A program made the translations under genes and the position numbers. A model generated the notes under the pieces. It was not told the origin of the DNA and did not search any database. It saw only the letters and a program-made list of their open reading frames with translations. Of a DNA stretch of 13,770 bases, positions 7,848 to 13,770 are shown one piece after another (the stretch's first letter is position 1; each line of letters starts with the position of its first letter). The DNA is from an uncultured Mailhella sp. (lineage in GTDB: Bacteria > Desulfobacterota > Desulfovibrionia > Desulfovibrionales > Desulfovibrionaceae), in NCBI GenBank assembly GCA_910579055.1, contig CAJTSU010000051.1, forward strand, positions 1-13,770, read 5' to 3'.

Positions 7848-8402
7848 ATGCGCCAACTGAACTTTCTCGGCATTTGCGGCAGTCTTCGCGCTGCCTCCCG
7901 CAATATGGGGCTTCTGCGCCGCGCGGCCCTTTCCCTGCCGGATGGGGTGAACCTGACCATTGCGGATATTTCCGAACTTCCCTTTTACGCCGAAGACCGG
8001 GAAAAGCCGGAAAGCGCTCTGCGCCTCATCGAACAGGCCAGGGCCGCGGACGGGCTGGTGCTGGCCTGCCCGGAGTATAACTATTCCATGGCCCCGGCGC
8101 TGAAAAACGCCCTGGACTGGATTTCCCGTGAACCGGGGGAGTTGCTGGCAGGCAAAAGCGCAGCCATTCTCGGCGCAGGCGGCGGCATGGGTACCTCGCG
8201 CGCGCAGTATCATTTGCGCCAGACCTGCGTGTTTCTTGATCTGCGCGTCCTGAACAAACCGGAAGTGTTCTCCAATGCGTTTTCCGCCGCCTTCACCGCC
8301 AGCGGCGATGTCGCGGATACCCCCGAAGGTCAAAAACTGGCCGACAACATCCGCGCCCTTATGGAAGCTCTGGCCAACGCCGCCCGCGCGCCGAAAGCAT
8401 AA
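7848..8402 (+). CDS. NAD(P)H-dependent FMN reductase (ChrR/YieF-like flavoprotein)
   Basis: A soluble flavodoxin-fold enzyme of 184 residues that uses FMN and NAD(P)H to reduce quinones, azo dyes, chromate or other electrophiles, usually as an antioxidant or detoxifying activity; the true substrate cannot be told. Visible motifs are the FMN-phosphate loop GSLRAASRN (11-19), PEYNYS (75-80) with the following LKNALDW that holds the isoalloxazine, and the glycine-rich GAGGGMGTSRAQ (109-120) near the nucleotide site. The start is set by AAGGAG at 7836-7841, six bases ahead of the ATG. The reading frame stays open upstream to 7668, but that part has no family homology. It is 176 bases downstream of moaA, so it probably has its own promoter. 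The closest named relatives by motif are E. coli ChrR (YieF) and related quinone reductases. Confidence 0.9.
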   Translation: MRQLNFLGICGSLRAASRNMGLLRRAALSLPDGVNLTIADISELPFYAEDREKPESALRLIEQARAADGLVLACPEYNYSMAPALKNALDWISREPGELLAGKSAAILGAGGGMGTSRAQYHLRQTCVFLDLRVLNKPEVFSNAFSAAFTASGDVADTPEGQKLADNIRALMEALANAARAPKA

Positions 8403-8416
8403 CCCTGCCGGCAAAC

Positions 8417-8443
8417 GTGCTTCCCGTATTGAACGGGAAGCAC
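8417..8443. terminator. Strong hairpin between convergent genes (probable bidirectional terminator)
   Basis: A perfect 11-bp stem, GTGCTTCCCGT and ACGGGAAGCAC, around loop ATTGA begins 15 bases after the FMN reductase stop. There is no run of T on either side, so intrinsic termination would be weak by the classical rule. The position between two convergent genes still favours a 3'-end or stabilising role. Confidence 0.5.
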
Positions 8444-8461
8444 TCAGGCTGATGACAAACC

Positions 8462-8558
8462 CCGCTTTGCGTGGGGGGGGGGACCGTCTCAGTCGCAAAG
8501 CGGCTTGAAGGAAACGCACAAAAATCGCTCGCTTTACGGCTGAGAGAGGTTCAAGCCG
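8462..8558. repeat. Nested inverted repeats with a G10 run
   Basis: A 10-bp perfect inverted repeat, CCGCTTTGCG (8462-8471) and CGCAAAGCGG (8494-8503), has a loop that begins with T and then ten consecutive G (8473-8482). A second inverted repeat, CGGCTTGAA (8501-8509) and TTCAAGCCG (8550-8558), follows and shares bases with the first. The second arm ends 18 bases beyond the stop of the minus-strand cyclic-di-GMP gene, so these structures may form that transcript's 3' end. The G run is prone to slippage, and its length should be treated with caution. Confidence 0.5.
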
Positions 8559-8575
8559 TTTTCCACCGATCTTCC

Positions 8576-10741
8576 TCAAAATTCCATGCTATCCGGCGGT
8601 ACCGCGGCCCTTTCGGGCTCTTCCGATTCTTCCTTCATCCTCTGCTGATACCAGTCCCAGAATTCATCCATGGACATGGGCTTGCCAAACAAAAAGCCCT
8701 GCCCGTATCTACAGTGGTAATCTTTCAGGATATCTTTCTGGAGCGGGGTTTCCACGCCTTCAGCAAGCGATGCCGTGCGCCGGAAGGCATGACACATGCC
8801 AATGGCATGTTCCATGATGACCCCGCTTTTCGGGGTATCGCCCAAGCCGCTGACCAGACTCCGGTCAAACTTGATCTCGTTGAAATCAATGTTTGTCAGA
8901 ATGGCCAGATTGGAGTGCTGCGTTCCGAAATCATCCAGAGAAACGGCAAAACCTTCATCGCGAAGAAGGGATACCAGTTTTTTCAGCGTGGGAGTGTCTA
9001 TCCGGCTCAGGCTTTCGGTCACTTCAATCCGGATCAGGCCCGGTTCCACGTTGTAGCGGGCGCATACTTCAAGCAGTCTGTTCACGACGTTGTGCTCCAG
9101 CAACGTCATGCGGGAGAAATTGACCGCCACAGGCAAAGAAAATCCCAATCGCTTCCAGCGGCGCAAAGCGGAGCACACGGTTTCCAGCACAAAAAAATCC
9201 AGGTGGCGGATGATGCCTTCCTTCTCATACGTGGGAATAAAGCCGGCCGGAGCAAGCAGTTCTCCGCTCGCCTCCCTGCGCCGTACCAGAGCTTCCGCTC
9301 CCACGACTTTTTCAGTCCGAAGCTCCACCTGGGGCTGAAGGTGTACAACAAACATACCCGCCGCAATATCATCCAGCAACTGCTGAACTTCACCGGCGCG
9401 ACGGTTTGAGGCTCCTGCCGGGAGTGATTTGTAATAATTTTGCTTGTCAATATACATCAACTCGTCGGCGCGTACGATCTGTTCACGGATATTAAACTCG
9501 CCCTTGCGCCAGTTACCGCCGATGGATAATTTCAACCCCTCTTCGTTCTCAGCGCGGGAACGAAATTCATCCAGCATGGCCTCGAACCTCTCCCGCTCAA
9601 TATCGCGGCAAAGAACCACGAACTCGTCGCCGCCGGTACGAAACACGTCGTTGTGGAAAAAATCCTTCAGAAGCTCGGCTGTCCGCGAAATAAGGTGATC
9701 GCCGTAGCTGTGCCCGTACATGTCATTGGCGGCTTTCAGACCGTTAATGTCAAGGTACACGACGCCCAGGCTTTTGAGAGGGTTCTGTTCCAGGGCCTGG
9801 AGCGTTACCGTGTACTTGTTGCGGTTTCCGAGTCCGGTGAGGATATCCATATAGCTCATACGTTCCAGCTCGGACAGCATGCGCCGTTTTTCCAAATCCT
9901 CCTGAACCACAAGGCACACTGAACGCAGCAAGCGGTCGTCCAGGATATTGATGCTCGGGTCGTCCACGCCCAGAAAGCCGCTGATCCGTCCGTTCTGTAT
10001 CAGGGGTGCGGCCATCAGGCTCTCAATACCCTGCGGTTCCAGTATCTGATAGTCCAGAGACTGCGGATCCAGCTCTGTGTGCAGACAGGAGATGAAGAAC
10101 GCTCCATCCTGCTCAAAGCGCCTCATCCAGGCCTCCACCGCGGAAAGAGGAATACCTTGCAGGTTGTCTATTTCAGCCGATACCCCTTCTTTCCTCCATT
10201 CATGGGTATTGTTTATGGTTCCGGAATCGAAATCAAACTCAAAAATATACGCTCGATTGGCGGCGTAATATTCGCCCACTATGGCCAGCAAACTGTCCAG
10301 AGCCGCCTGTGTATCCTGTTCGCCGGACAGCGTCTGAATGCAGCGTATCAGCGTTTCTTCAAGAAGGAGCTTATCGGTCAGTGCCGCTGCTTCCTTGCGG
10401 CGCTCGGTCACGTCAACGCCCCATTCCAGGCGCAGCTTCCGCCCATGTGACTCAACCAGCGTATCCCGAAGGGAAAACATCTTGTCGAAATTCAGGTTAT
10501 GGAATTCCCAACAGTAGCTCTTGCCTGCTTCAAGCAGGTGATTGGTGCAAAATTCGCAGGGCGCATCTTTGCCCTGCAGAACCTCATAGCATTTCTGCCC
10601 GGCAAGACTCCCGTCAATTCCTGTCAGTTCCCGTGCCTTGCGGTTCAGGTACAGCAGCTCATAGGTCACAGGATCCGATATATAGCAAATATTATCCTGA
10701 TTATCCACGGCCAACGTGGAAAAATCGTCATGCTTCATCAT
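8576..10741 (-). CDS. PAS-GAF-GGDEF-EAL cyclic-di-GMP signalling protein
   Basis: Predicted cytoplasmic dual-domain enzyme for making (GGDEF) and breaking (EAL) cyclic-di-GMP. Numbered from the ATG at 10741 it has 721 residues: a PAS domain (about 8-115) with cysteines C51, C62 and C65 (CYEV ... PCEFC), a GAF-like sensor (about 125-285), then DILTGLGNR and GGDEF (370-374). The EAL domain has EALVR (E483), N541, E573/E576, DDFG (D603, D604), K624, E661 and Q681, the set expected of an active phosphodiesterase. No RxxD inhibitory site precedes GGDEF. No membrane helix is apparent, so the signal is probably cytoplasmic; the cysteine cluster suggests redox or metal sensing, but that is inference. 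The frame can be extended to a TTG at 10768, but ATG 10741 or the adjacent ATG 10738 follows a GGGGG ribosome-site-like run at proper spacing and is preferred. Confidence 0.9.
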   Translation of the reverse strand: MMKHDDFSTLAVDNQDNICYISDPVTYELLYLNRKARELTGIDGSLAGQKCYEVLQGKDAPCEFCTNHLLEAGKSYCWEFHNLNFDKMFSLRDTLVESHGRKLRLEWGVDVTERRKEAAALTDKLLLEETLIRCIQTLSGEQDTQAALDSLLAIVGEYYAANRAYIFEFDFDSGTINNTHEWRKEGVSAEIDNLQGIPLSAVEAWMRRFEQDGAFFISCLHTELDPQSLDYQILEPQGIESLMAAPLIQNGRISGFLGVDDPSINILDDRLLRSVCLVVQEDLEKRRMLSELERMSYMDILTGLGNRNKYTVTLQALEQNPLKSLGVVYLDINGLKAANDMYGHSYGDHLISRTAELLKDFFHNDVFRTGGDEFVVLCRDIERERFEAMLDEFRSRAENEEGLKLSIGGNWRKGEFNIREQIVRADELMYIDKQNYYKSLPAGASNRRAGEVQQLLDDIAAGMFVVHLQPQVELRTEKVVGAEALVRRREASGELLAPAGFIPTYEKEGIIRHLDFFVLETVCSALRRWKRLGFSLPVAVNFSRMTLLEHNVVNRLLEVCARYNVEPGLIRIEVTESLSRIDTPTLKKLVSLLRDEGFAVSLDDFGTQHSNLAILTNIDFNEIKFDRSLVSGLGDTPKSGVIMEHAIGMCHAFRRTASLAEGVETPLQKDILKDYHCRYGQGFLFGKPMSMDEFWDWYQQRMKEESEEPERAAVPPDSMEF

Positions 10742-10870
10742 TACTGCCCCCACGATGGTATCCCGCAAAAAAACAGGTGCTGCCTGTGCCGTGTACAGGA
10801 AGATTTCAAGCTTACAGCAGTTATTTTCAAGTAACCTGATTTTTCAACATCCGCAAGGGATGACTCAGGA

Positions 10871-11042
10871 GGTCTGTGGTGCAGAACCATGTTGATAACG
10901 CTGTGCGGGACGTGTATTTTTACCCGGGCACGGGCGGCAACATGTGTTGCCGCAAAGGCTGCCTGTGTTCCACACGGGCCAAAGGCCACATGTATCCAGG
11001 GCTGGCTCGCTCCCTTTGCTTGTGCTTTTCAACACAGGGAGC
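10871..11042 (+). repeat. Dispersed intergenic repeat, copy B, upstream of the hydrogenase
   Basis: Positions 10879-10952 match copy A (positions 74-1, minus strand) at 63 of 74 bases, with the same 7-bp stem (10935-10941 with 10946-10952) but loop ATGT instead of ATCC. The left end GGTCTGTGG...GAACC resembles the ends of copy A and of the element at 12703. About 155 bases further in, TTTTCAACAC (11026-11035) equals the sequence at the same distance from the left end in that element (12848-12857), so the right boundary is probably near 11042; this right limit is inference. The centre of B is not similar to the centre of the 12703 element. The remaining intergenic bases 10742-10870 show only low-complexity promoter-like AT stretches for the minus-strand gene. 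Confidence 0.65.
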
Positions 11043-11048
11043 TATAAT
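11020..11048 (+). promoter_or_regulatory. Sigma70-like promoter for the [FeFe] hydrogenase
   Basis: A perfect -10 TATAAT (11043-11048) lies 17 bases after TTGTGC (11020-11025), a partial match to TTGACA. Transcription would start near 11055, giving a leader of about 78 bases before the hydrogenase start. The -35 falls within the presumed right end of repeat copy B and the -10 lies at its edge. Confidence 0.55.
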
Positions 11049-11098
11049 CCCACCCCCGGCATATTCCACTCCACATGTCCGCGAATAAACAAATGTTT

Positions 11099-11120
11099 TC
11101 AGGAAATAATTTTTTCCTGA
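11099..11120 (+). promoter_or_regulatory. Palindrome just before the hydrogenase ribosome site
   Basis: Arms TCAGGAAA and TTTCCTGA (8 bp, perfect) are separated by 6 AT-only bases, ending directly before CGAGGA of the ribosome site and 12 bases before the start codon. It could be an operator for a dimeric redox or hydrogen-responsive regulator, or an mRNA hairpin controlling ribosome access. It does not match a regulator site that I know. Confidence 0.45.
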
Positions 11121-11132
11121 CGAGGATCCCCC

Positions 11133-12548
11133 ATGCTGTACGACAACTTCACCATGCAAACGAAACGGCGTCTGCTGATCAAAATCGCCCAGATGCTCAG
11201 GGAAGGAACCCTTGTTTCACAGGTGGCGTCCATTCCCATTGAAGAATGCCCGCGCGACGCCTTTTCCTTCCGTTGCTGCGTGCACAAGGATCGCTACATC
11301 ATGAAGCACAAGATCGCTTCCATTCTCGGTTTTGAAATCGAAAGCGAAGAGATCGACCTCATCCATCTTTCCGAATTCGCTACCCGGGCGCTGGCCCGGC
11401 AGGGTATCAACAAAAAAGACTATTCCGTCATCCATGAAGCATGCAGCGCCTGCACCAAATCCCAATACGCCGTGACCAACATGTGCAGGGGCTGCGCCGC
11501 GCGTCCGTGCATCATGAACTGCCCCAAAGGGGCCATCAGCTCGCTGGACGGCAAGGCGCACATCGACCCCGACAAATGCGTCCAGTGCGGCATGTGCCTC
11601 AAGGCCTGCCCCTATCACGCCATTGTGTTTACGCCCGTTCCCTGTGCGGATATCTGTCCGGTACACGCCATTTCCCAGAAAGAGGACGGCACCAGGTTCA
11701 TCGATCTGGAAAAATGCATCCACTGCGGGCGCTGCATGCAGGTCTGCCCCTTCGGCGCAATTATGGAGCGGTCGCACATTGTGGACATAGCGCTGGCTCT
11801 CAATGACCCGGCTCTCAAGGTAGTAGCCATTCCCGCGCCGTCCATCTGCGGCCAGTTCAAAGCCACAACCGGCCAGATACTCTCCGCCATTCGCCAGATC
11901 GGCTTTGATGAAGTGCTGGAGGCGGCCCTGGGCGCGGAAGAGACAGCCCGTCACGAAGCAGCCGAACTCAAGACAAAGATGGAAGAAGGTCAGCCGTTCA
12001 TGACCTCCTCCTGCTGCCCCGCATACACGGAATGGGTACGCAAGCACGCTCCGGAACTTCAGCCCTATGTCTCCGAAACCCGCAGTCCCATGATTTACGC
12101 AGCCCGCATCGCGCGTGAAAAATTCCCCGGTGCGGTCGTGGTCTTCATCGGCCCCTGTCTGGCCAAGCGCTTCGAGGCGGAGCAGTCCGGCGACGTGGAC
12201 TATGTCATGAGCTTTGAGGAATTGGGCGCGTTCATGGTAGCCGGAGGCGTGGACCCGCAGCGCTGCGAAGCCGAAAGCCTGGATGATGCTGTCACCAGTT
12301 ACGGCAGGGGATTTGCCCAGGCCGGGGGTGTACGCGTTGCGGTGGACAACGGGGTGCAAAACGCATACGACACCGCGTCGTTCGACGGGCTTGACAAAAA
12401 AACTCAGGCCCAGCTCCGGGCCCTGGTGCAGGCTCCTGTTGCCCGCTTTGTGGAAGTCATGTCGTGTGAAGGAGGCTGCATCAACGGCCCCTGCTCGCTG
12501 GAACCGCTCTCCTCCGCCAGAAGGCAACTGAAAAAAGCCCTGAAGTAG
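11133..12548 (+). CDS. [FeFe] hydrogenase, group B (B1/B3-like), monomeric
   Basis: Iron hydrogenase that interconverts protons and H2 at an H-cluster. The 471-residue protein has the length and N-terminus of the group B family (RRLLIKIAQMLREGTL, then RCCVHKDR). Ferredoxin-like cysteines follow: C118/C121/C126/C130 in an unusual spacing, C149/C152/C155/C159, a C171/C175 pair, and C195/C198/C201/C205. H-cluster motifs are L1 TSSCCPAY (C294 proton-transfer cysteine, C295 ligand), L2 GPCLAKRFE (C342) and L3 VMSCEGGC (C445, C449). L1 and L2 differ from the TSCCPGW and MPCxxK of group A enzymes, as is normal for group B. No signal peptide is apparent, so it is likely cytoplasmic, probably coupled to ferredoxin. 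No maturation genes (hydE, hydF, hydG) or electron-transfer subunits are in the window. GAGG eight bases ahead supports the start. A strong terminator follows, so the gene is probably transcribed alone. Confidence 0.9.
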   Translation: MLYDNFTMQTKRRLLIKIAQMLREGTLVSQVASIPIEECPRDAFSFRCCVHKDRYIMKHKIASILGFEIESEEIDLIHLSEFATRALARQGINKKDYSVIHEACSACTKSQYAVTNMCRGCAARPCIMNCPKGAISSLDGKAHIDPDKCVQCGMCLKACPYHAIVFTPVPCADICPVHAISQKEDGTRFIDLEKCIHCGRCMQVCPFGAIMERSHIVDIALALNDPALKVVAIPAPSICGQFKATTGQILSAIRQIGFDEVLEAALGAEETARHEAAELKTKMEEGQPFMTSSCCPAYTEWVRKHAPELQPYVSETRSPMIYAARIAREKFPGAVVVFIGPCLAKRFEAEQSGDVDYVMSFEELGAFMVAGGVDPQRCEAESLDDAVTSYGRGFAQAGGVRVAVDNGVQNAYDTASFDGLDKKTQAQLRALVQAPVARFVEVMSCEGGCINGPCSLEPLSSARRQLKKALK

Positions 12549-12586
12549 AACCTGCGGGAGCCGCTTAACAGCGTTGATTCTGCTGC

Positions 12587-12632
12587 GGCAAGAGCCCCGC
12601 CGGGAAATCCCGGCGGGGCTCTTGCCTTGTTT
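12587..12632 (+). terminator. Very strong hairpin terminator after the hydrogenase gene
   Basis: Perfect 19-base arms (12587-12605 and 12608-12626, core GAGCCCCGCCGGGA) close on an AAAT loop and are followed by TTGTTT. It begins 39 bases after the stop codon. On the opposite strand no U-rich tract follows, so it mainly serves the plus-strand gene, although it would also face messages reading through from pnp. Confidence 0.85.
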
Positions 12633-12693
12633 CAGTCAAATACTGAACGCGCCTTCACGCTTTACGTTTGAACCATACGACATTCAATACGAA

Positions 12694-12882
12694 GTATTCA
12701 ATGGCTCTGTAGAACCGTGTTGATGGCGCTACGCGAGACATTGCTTCCGCGAGTTCCTGATGACGCTCGATCGGCCTTGCCGATACTCGCTCTCGCTTGC
12801 GTTTTGCGCGGAAAACGCCGCGCTCGCGCCTCCGGCGATCAAGATTATTTTCAACACTACTCCACAACAGAGCGTATTCAAT
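12694..12882. mobile_element. MITE-like 171-bp element with 9-bp target duplication (copy C of the repeat family)
   Basis: The nine bases GTATTCAAT occur at 12694-12702 and again at 12874-12882, directly bordering a 171-bp segment (12703-12873). Its ends are imperfect inverted repeats: left GGCTCTGTAGAACCGTGTTGA; right, read inward on the minus strand, GCTCTGTTGTGG then AGTAGTGTTGA. Both carry GCTCTGT and GTGTTGA, with a 3-base length difference. The left end (12712-12739) matches repeat copy A at 25 of 28 bases. No transposase is encoded; the element is too small, and the open frame crossing it on the minus strand is not recognisable. It lies 11 bases beyond the pnp stop codon. A nonautonomous element moved in trans by an insertion-sequence transposase is the best reading. 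The IS family cannot be assigned by eye. Confidence 0.75.
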
Positions 12883-12893
12883 ATGGTATGATA

Positions 12894-13770
12894 CTAATCG
12901 CGGTGTTCACGGCGCGGACGATCATTGCGGTCGCCGCGGCGTTCACGGCCGCCCCGATCCCCACGATCTCCGCGATCGCGCTGGGGGCGCGCGGTGTCTT
13001 CAGGCTTCCACTCGATACCCTGTTCTTCCAGAAGTACGGCCTTGCGGCTGGCGCGAATACGGTCGCCATTAATCTCGATGACCTTGACCATCATGTCTTC
13101 ACCCAGGCGGGCCACGTCTTCGGTCTTTTCCACACGATTGGTGTCCAGTTGGGAGATATGCACCAGGGCTTCAAGGTTGGGCAGAAGTTCCACAATGGCG
13201 CCGATTTCAAGAATACGACGCACTTTGGCGTTGTAGTTCTTGCCCAGTTCGGCGTGCTGGTCGTAGTACATGACCATTTCCTTGGCCTGACGCATGGATT
13301 CGGAAGTCGGCGCAAAAATGGAAATACGTCCGGAATCGTCAATATCAATGGACGCGCCGGTGGCAGAGGTGATGGCTTTTATGTTCTTGCCGCCAGGTCC
13401 AATGATCATGCGAATGATTTCCGGGTTGACCATCACTTCCTCGTGCTGAGGCGCATAGGGAGAAAGTTCTTCGCGATAACCGGGCAGGGTCTTGGTCATC
13501 AGGCCGAGAATATGCAGGCGGGCTTCCCTGGCCTGCTGCATGGCGCGGGCCATGACCTCGGTGGGCAGGCCGTTGATCTTGATGTCCATCTGCACGGCGG
13601 TGACGCCTTCGCTGGTGCCTGCGATCTTGAAATCCATATCGCCAAGGGCATCTTCATCGCCAAGGATGTCGGTCAGCACGATGTACTGGTCGTCTTCCTT
13701 AATCAGACCCATGGCCACGCCCGCCACAGGGGCGGAAATGGGCACGCCCGCGTCCATGAGGGAGAGGCAG
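12894..13770 (-). CDS. pnp: Polyribonucleotide nucleotidyltransferase (PNPase), C-terminal part
   Basis: Phosphorolytic 3'-5' exoribonuclease that degrades mRNA to nucleoside diphosphates. About 291 codons are visible and the 5' part lies beyond the right edge. The start of the visible part, CLSLMDAGVPISAPVAG, and DILGDEDALGDMDFK (catalytic-site aspartates of the second RNase PH-like core) match the family, followed by QMDIKI. Then come a KH domain with the GPGG loop (IIGPGGKNIKAITSATG) and an S1 domain (from about KNYNAKVRRILEIGAIV through LVHISQL to RIRASRKA). The C-terminus is a roughly 30-residue tail of Arg, Asp and Gly repeats (RDRGDRGDRGG and so on), expected to be disordered and RNA- or partner-binding. 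The stop codon is 11 bases from the flanking duplication of a short mobile element, which now separates pnp from any downstream terminator. Confidence 0.97.
   Translation of the reverse strand, partial: CLSLMDAGVPISAPVAGVAMGLIKEDDQYIVLTDILGDEDALGDMDFKIAGTSEGVTAVQMDIKINGLPTEVMARAMQQAREARLHILGLMTKTLPGYREELSPYAPQHEEVMVNPEIIRMIIGPGGKNIKAITSATGASIDIDDSGRISIFAPTSESMRQAKEMVMYYDQHAELGKNYNAKVRRILEIGAIVELLPNLEALVHISQLDTNRVEKTEDVARLGEDMMVKVIEINGDRIRASRKAVLLEEQGIEWKPEDTARPQRDRGDRGDRGGRERRGDRNDRPRREHRD

Noticed and set aside
10741..10989. An 82-codon minus-strand frame and the 27-587 plus-strand frame, both carrying VKIHV..VIN
   Set aside because: The shared peptide merely reflects the DNA repeat copies B and A. 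Neither frame has a ribosome site or continues as protein similarity outside the repeat.
11217..12527. A 436-codon open frame on the minus strand opposite the hydrogenase
   Set aside because: It is fully antisense to a hydrogenase with intact motifs, and its composition is low-complexity Gly/His/Ala/Val with no recognisable domain.
12655..12867. A 70-codon minus-strand frame (RRRRERGVFRAKRKRER) crossing the MITE-like element
   Set aside because: It is built from the element plus flanking DNA, has an Arg-rich translation without homology that I recognise and no ribosome site. It is not a transposase, being far too small and lacking catalytic motifs.
1..13770. CRISPR array, tRNA, rRNA, toxin-antitoxin or defence gene cluster
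   Set aside because: No regularly spaced short repeats, cloverleaf sequences, rRNA segments or defence-type nuclease, helicase or reverse transcriptase proteins were found on either strand.

Overview
The window is about 13.8 kb of roughly 58-60% GC bacterial chromosome. The gene content points to an anaerobic Gram-negative, most likely of the Desulfovibrio/Bilophila group (Desulfovibrionaceae): a group B-type [FeFe] hydrogenase, an acid-resistance arginine decarboxylase with its antiporter, MoaA, a PAS/GAF/GGDEF/EAL signalling protein, and pnp with a long Arg/Asp/Gly-rich tail. The taxonomic placement is inferred from gene style and base composition, not from a marker gene.

Layout from left to right. 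(1) Positions 1-80 hold one end of a dispersed intergenic repeat. (2) On the minus strand, adiC (4188-2656) is followed by adiA (2402-102), with a 253-base, inverted-repeat-rich gap between them. Together they form an arginine-dependent acid-resistance module: AdiC exchanges external arginine for internal agmatine, and AdiA consumes a proton by decarboxylating arginine. (3) Diverging on the plus strand is a two-gene unit: an LtaS/MdoB-type membrane sulfatase-fold phosphotransferase (4451-6652), overlapping by ATGA with moaA (6649-7671), the first enzyme of molybdenum cofactor synthesis. (4) A small NADPH-dependent FMN reductase follows (7848-8402). (5) A convergent intergenic stretch with strong inverted repeats and a G10 run separates it from a minus-strand diguanylate cyclase/phosphodiesterase (10741-8576). 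(6) A 391-base divergent intergenic region holds a second repeat copy, a sigma70-like promoter and a palindrome. (7) Next is a monomeric group B [FeFe] hydrogenase (11133-12548) ending in a very strong hairpin terminator. (8) A 171-bp MITE-like element with imperfect terminal inverted repeats and an exact 9-bp flanking duplication lies just downstream of the stop codon of pnp, which enters from the right edge on the minus strand.

Most genes here are recognisable members of known families. No gene cluster looks like an undescribed multi-gene system. The most distinctive unexplained structure is the repeat family: three related intergenic copies (after adiA, before the hydrogenase, after pnp). 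Two of them share a 74-nt block at 63/74 identity, including a perfectly conserved 7-bp stem with a changed loop. The third looks like a recently inserted short element with intact target duplications. Secondary points of interest are the extended AdiC with a probable 13th membrane segment, the coupling of moaA to an envelope phosphotransferase gene, and the isolated group B hydrogenase.
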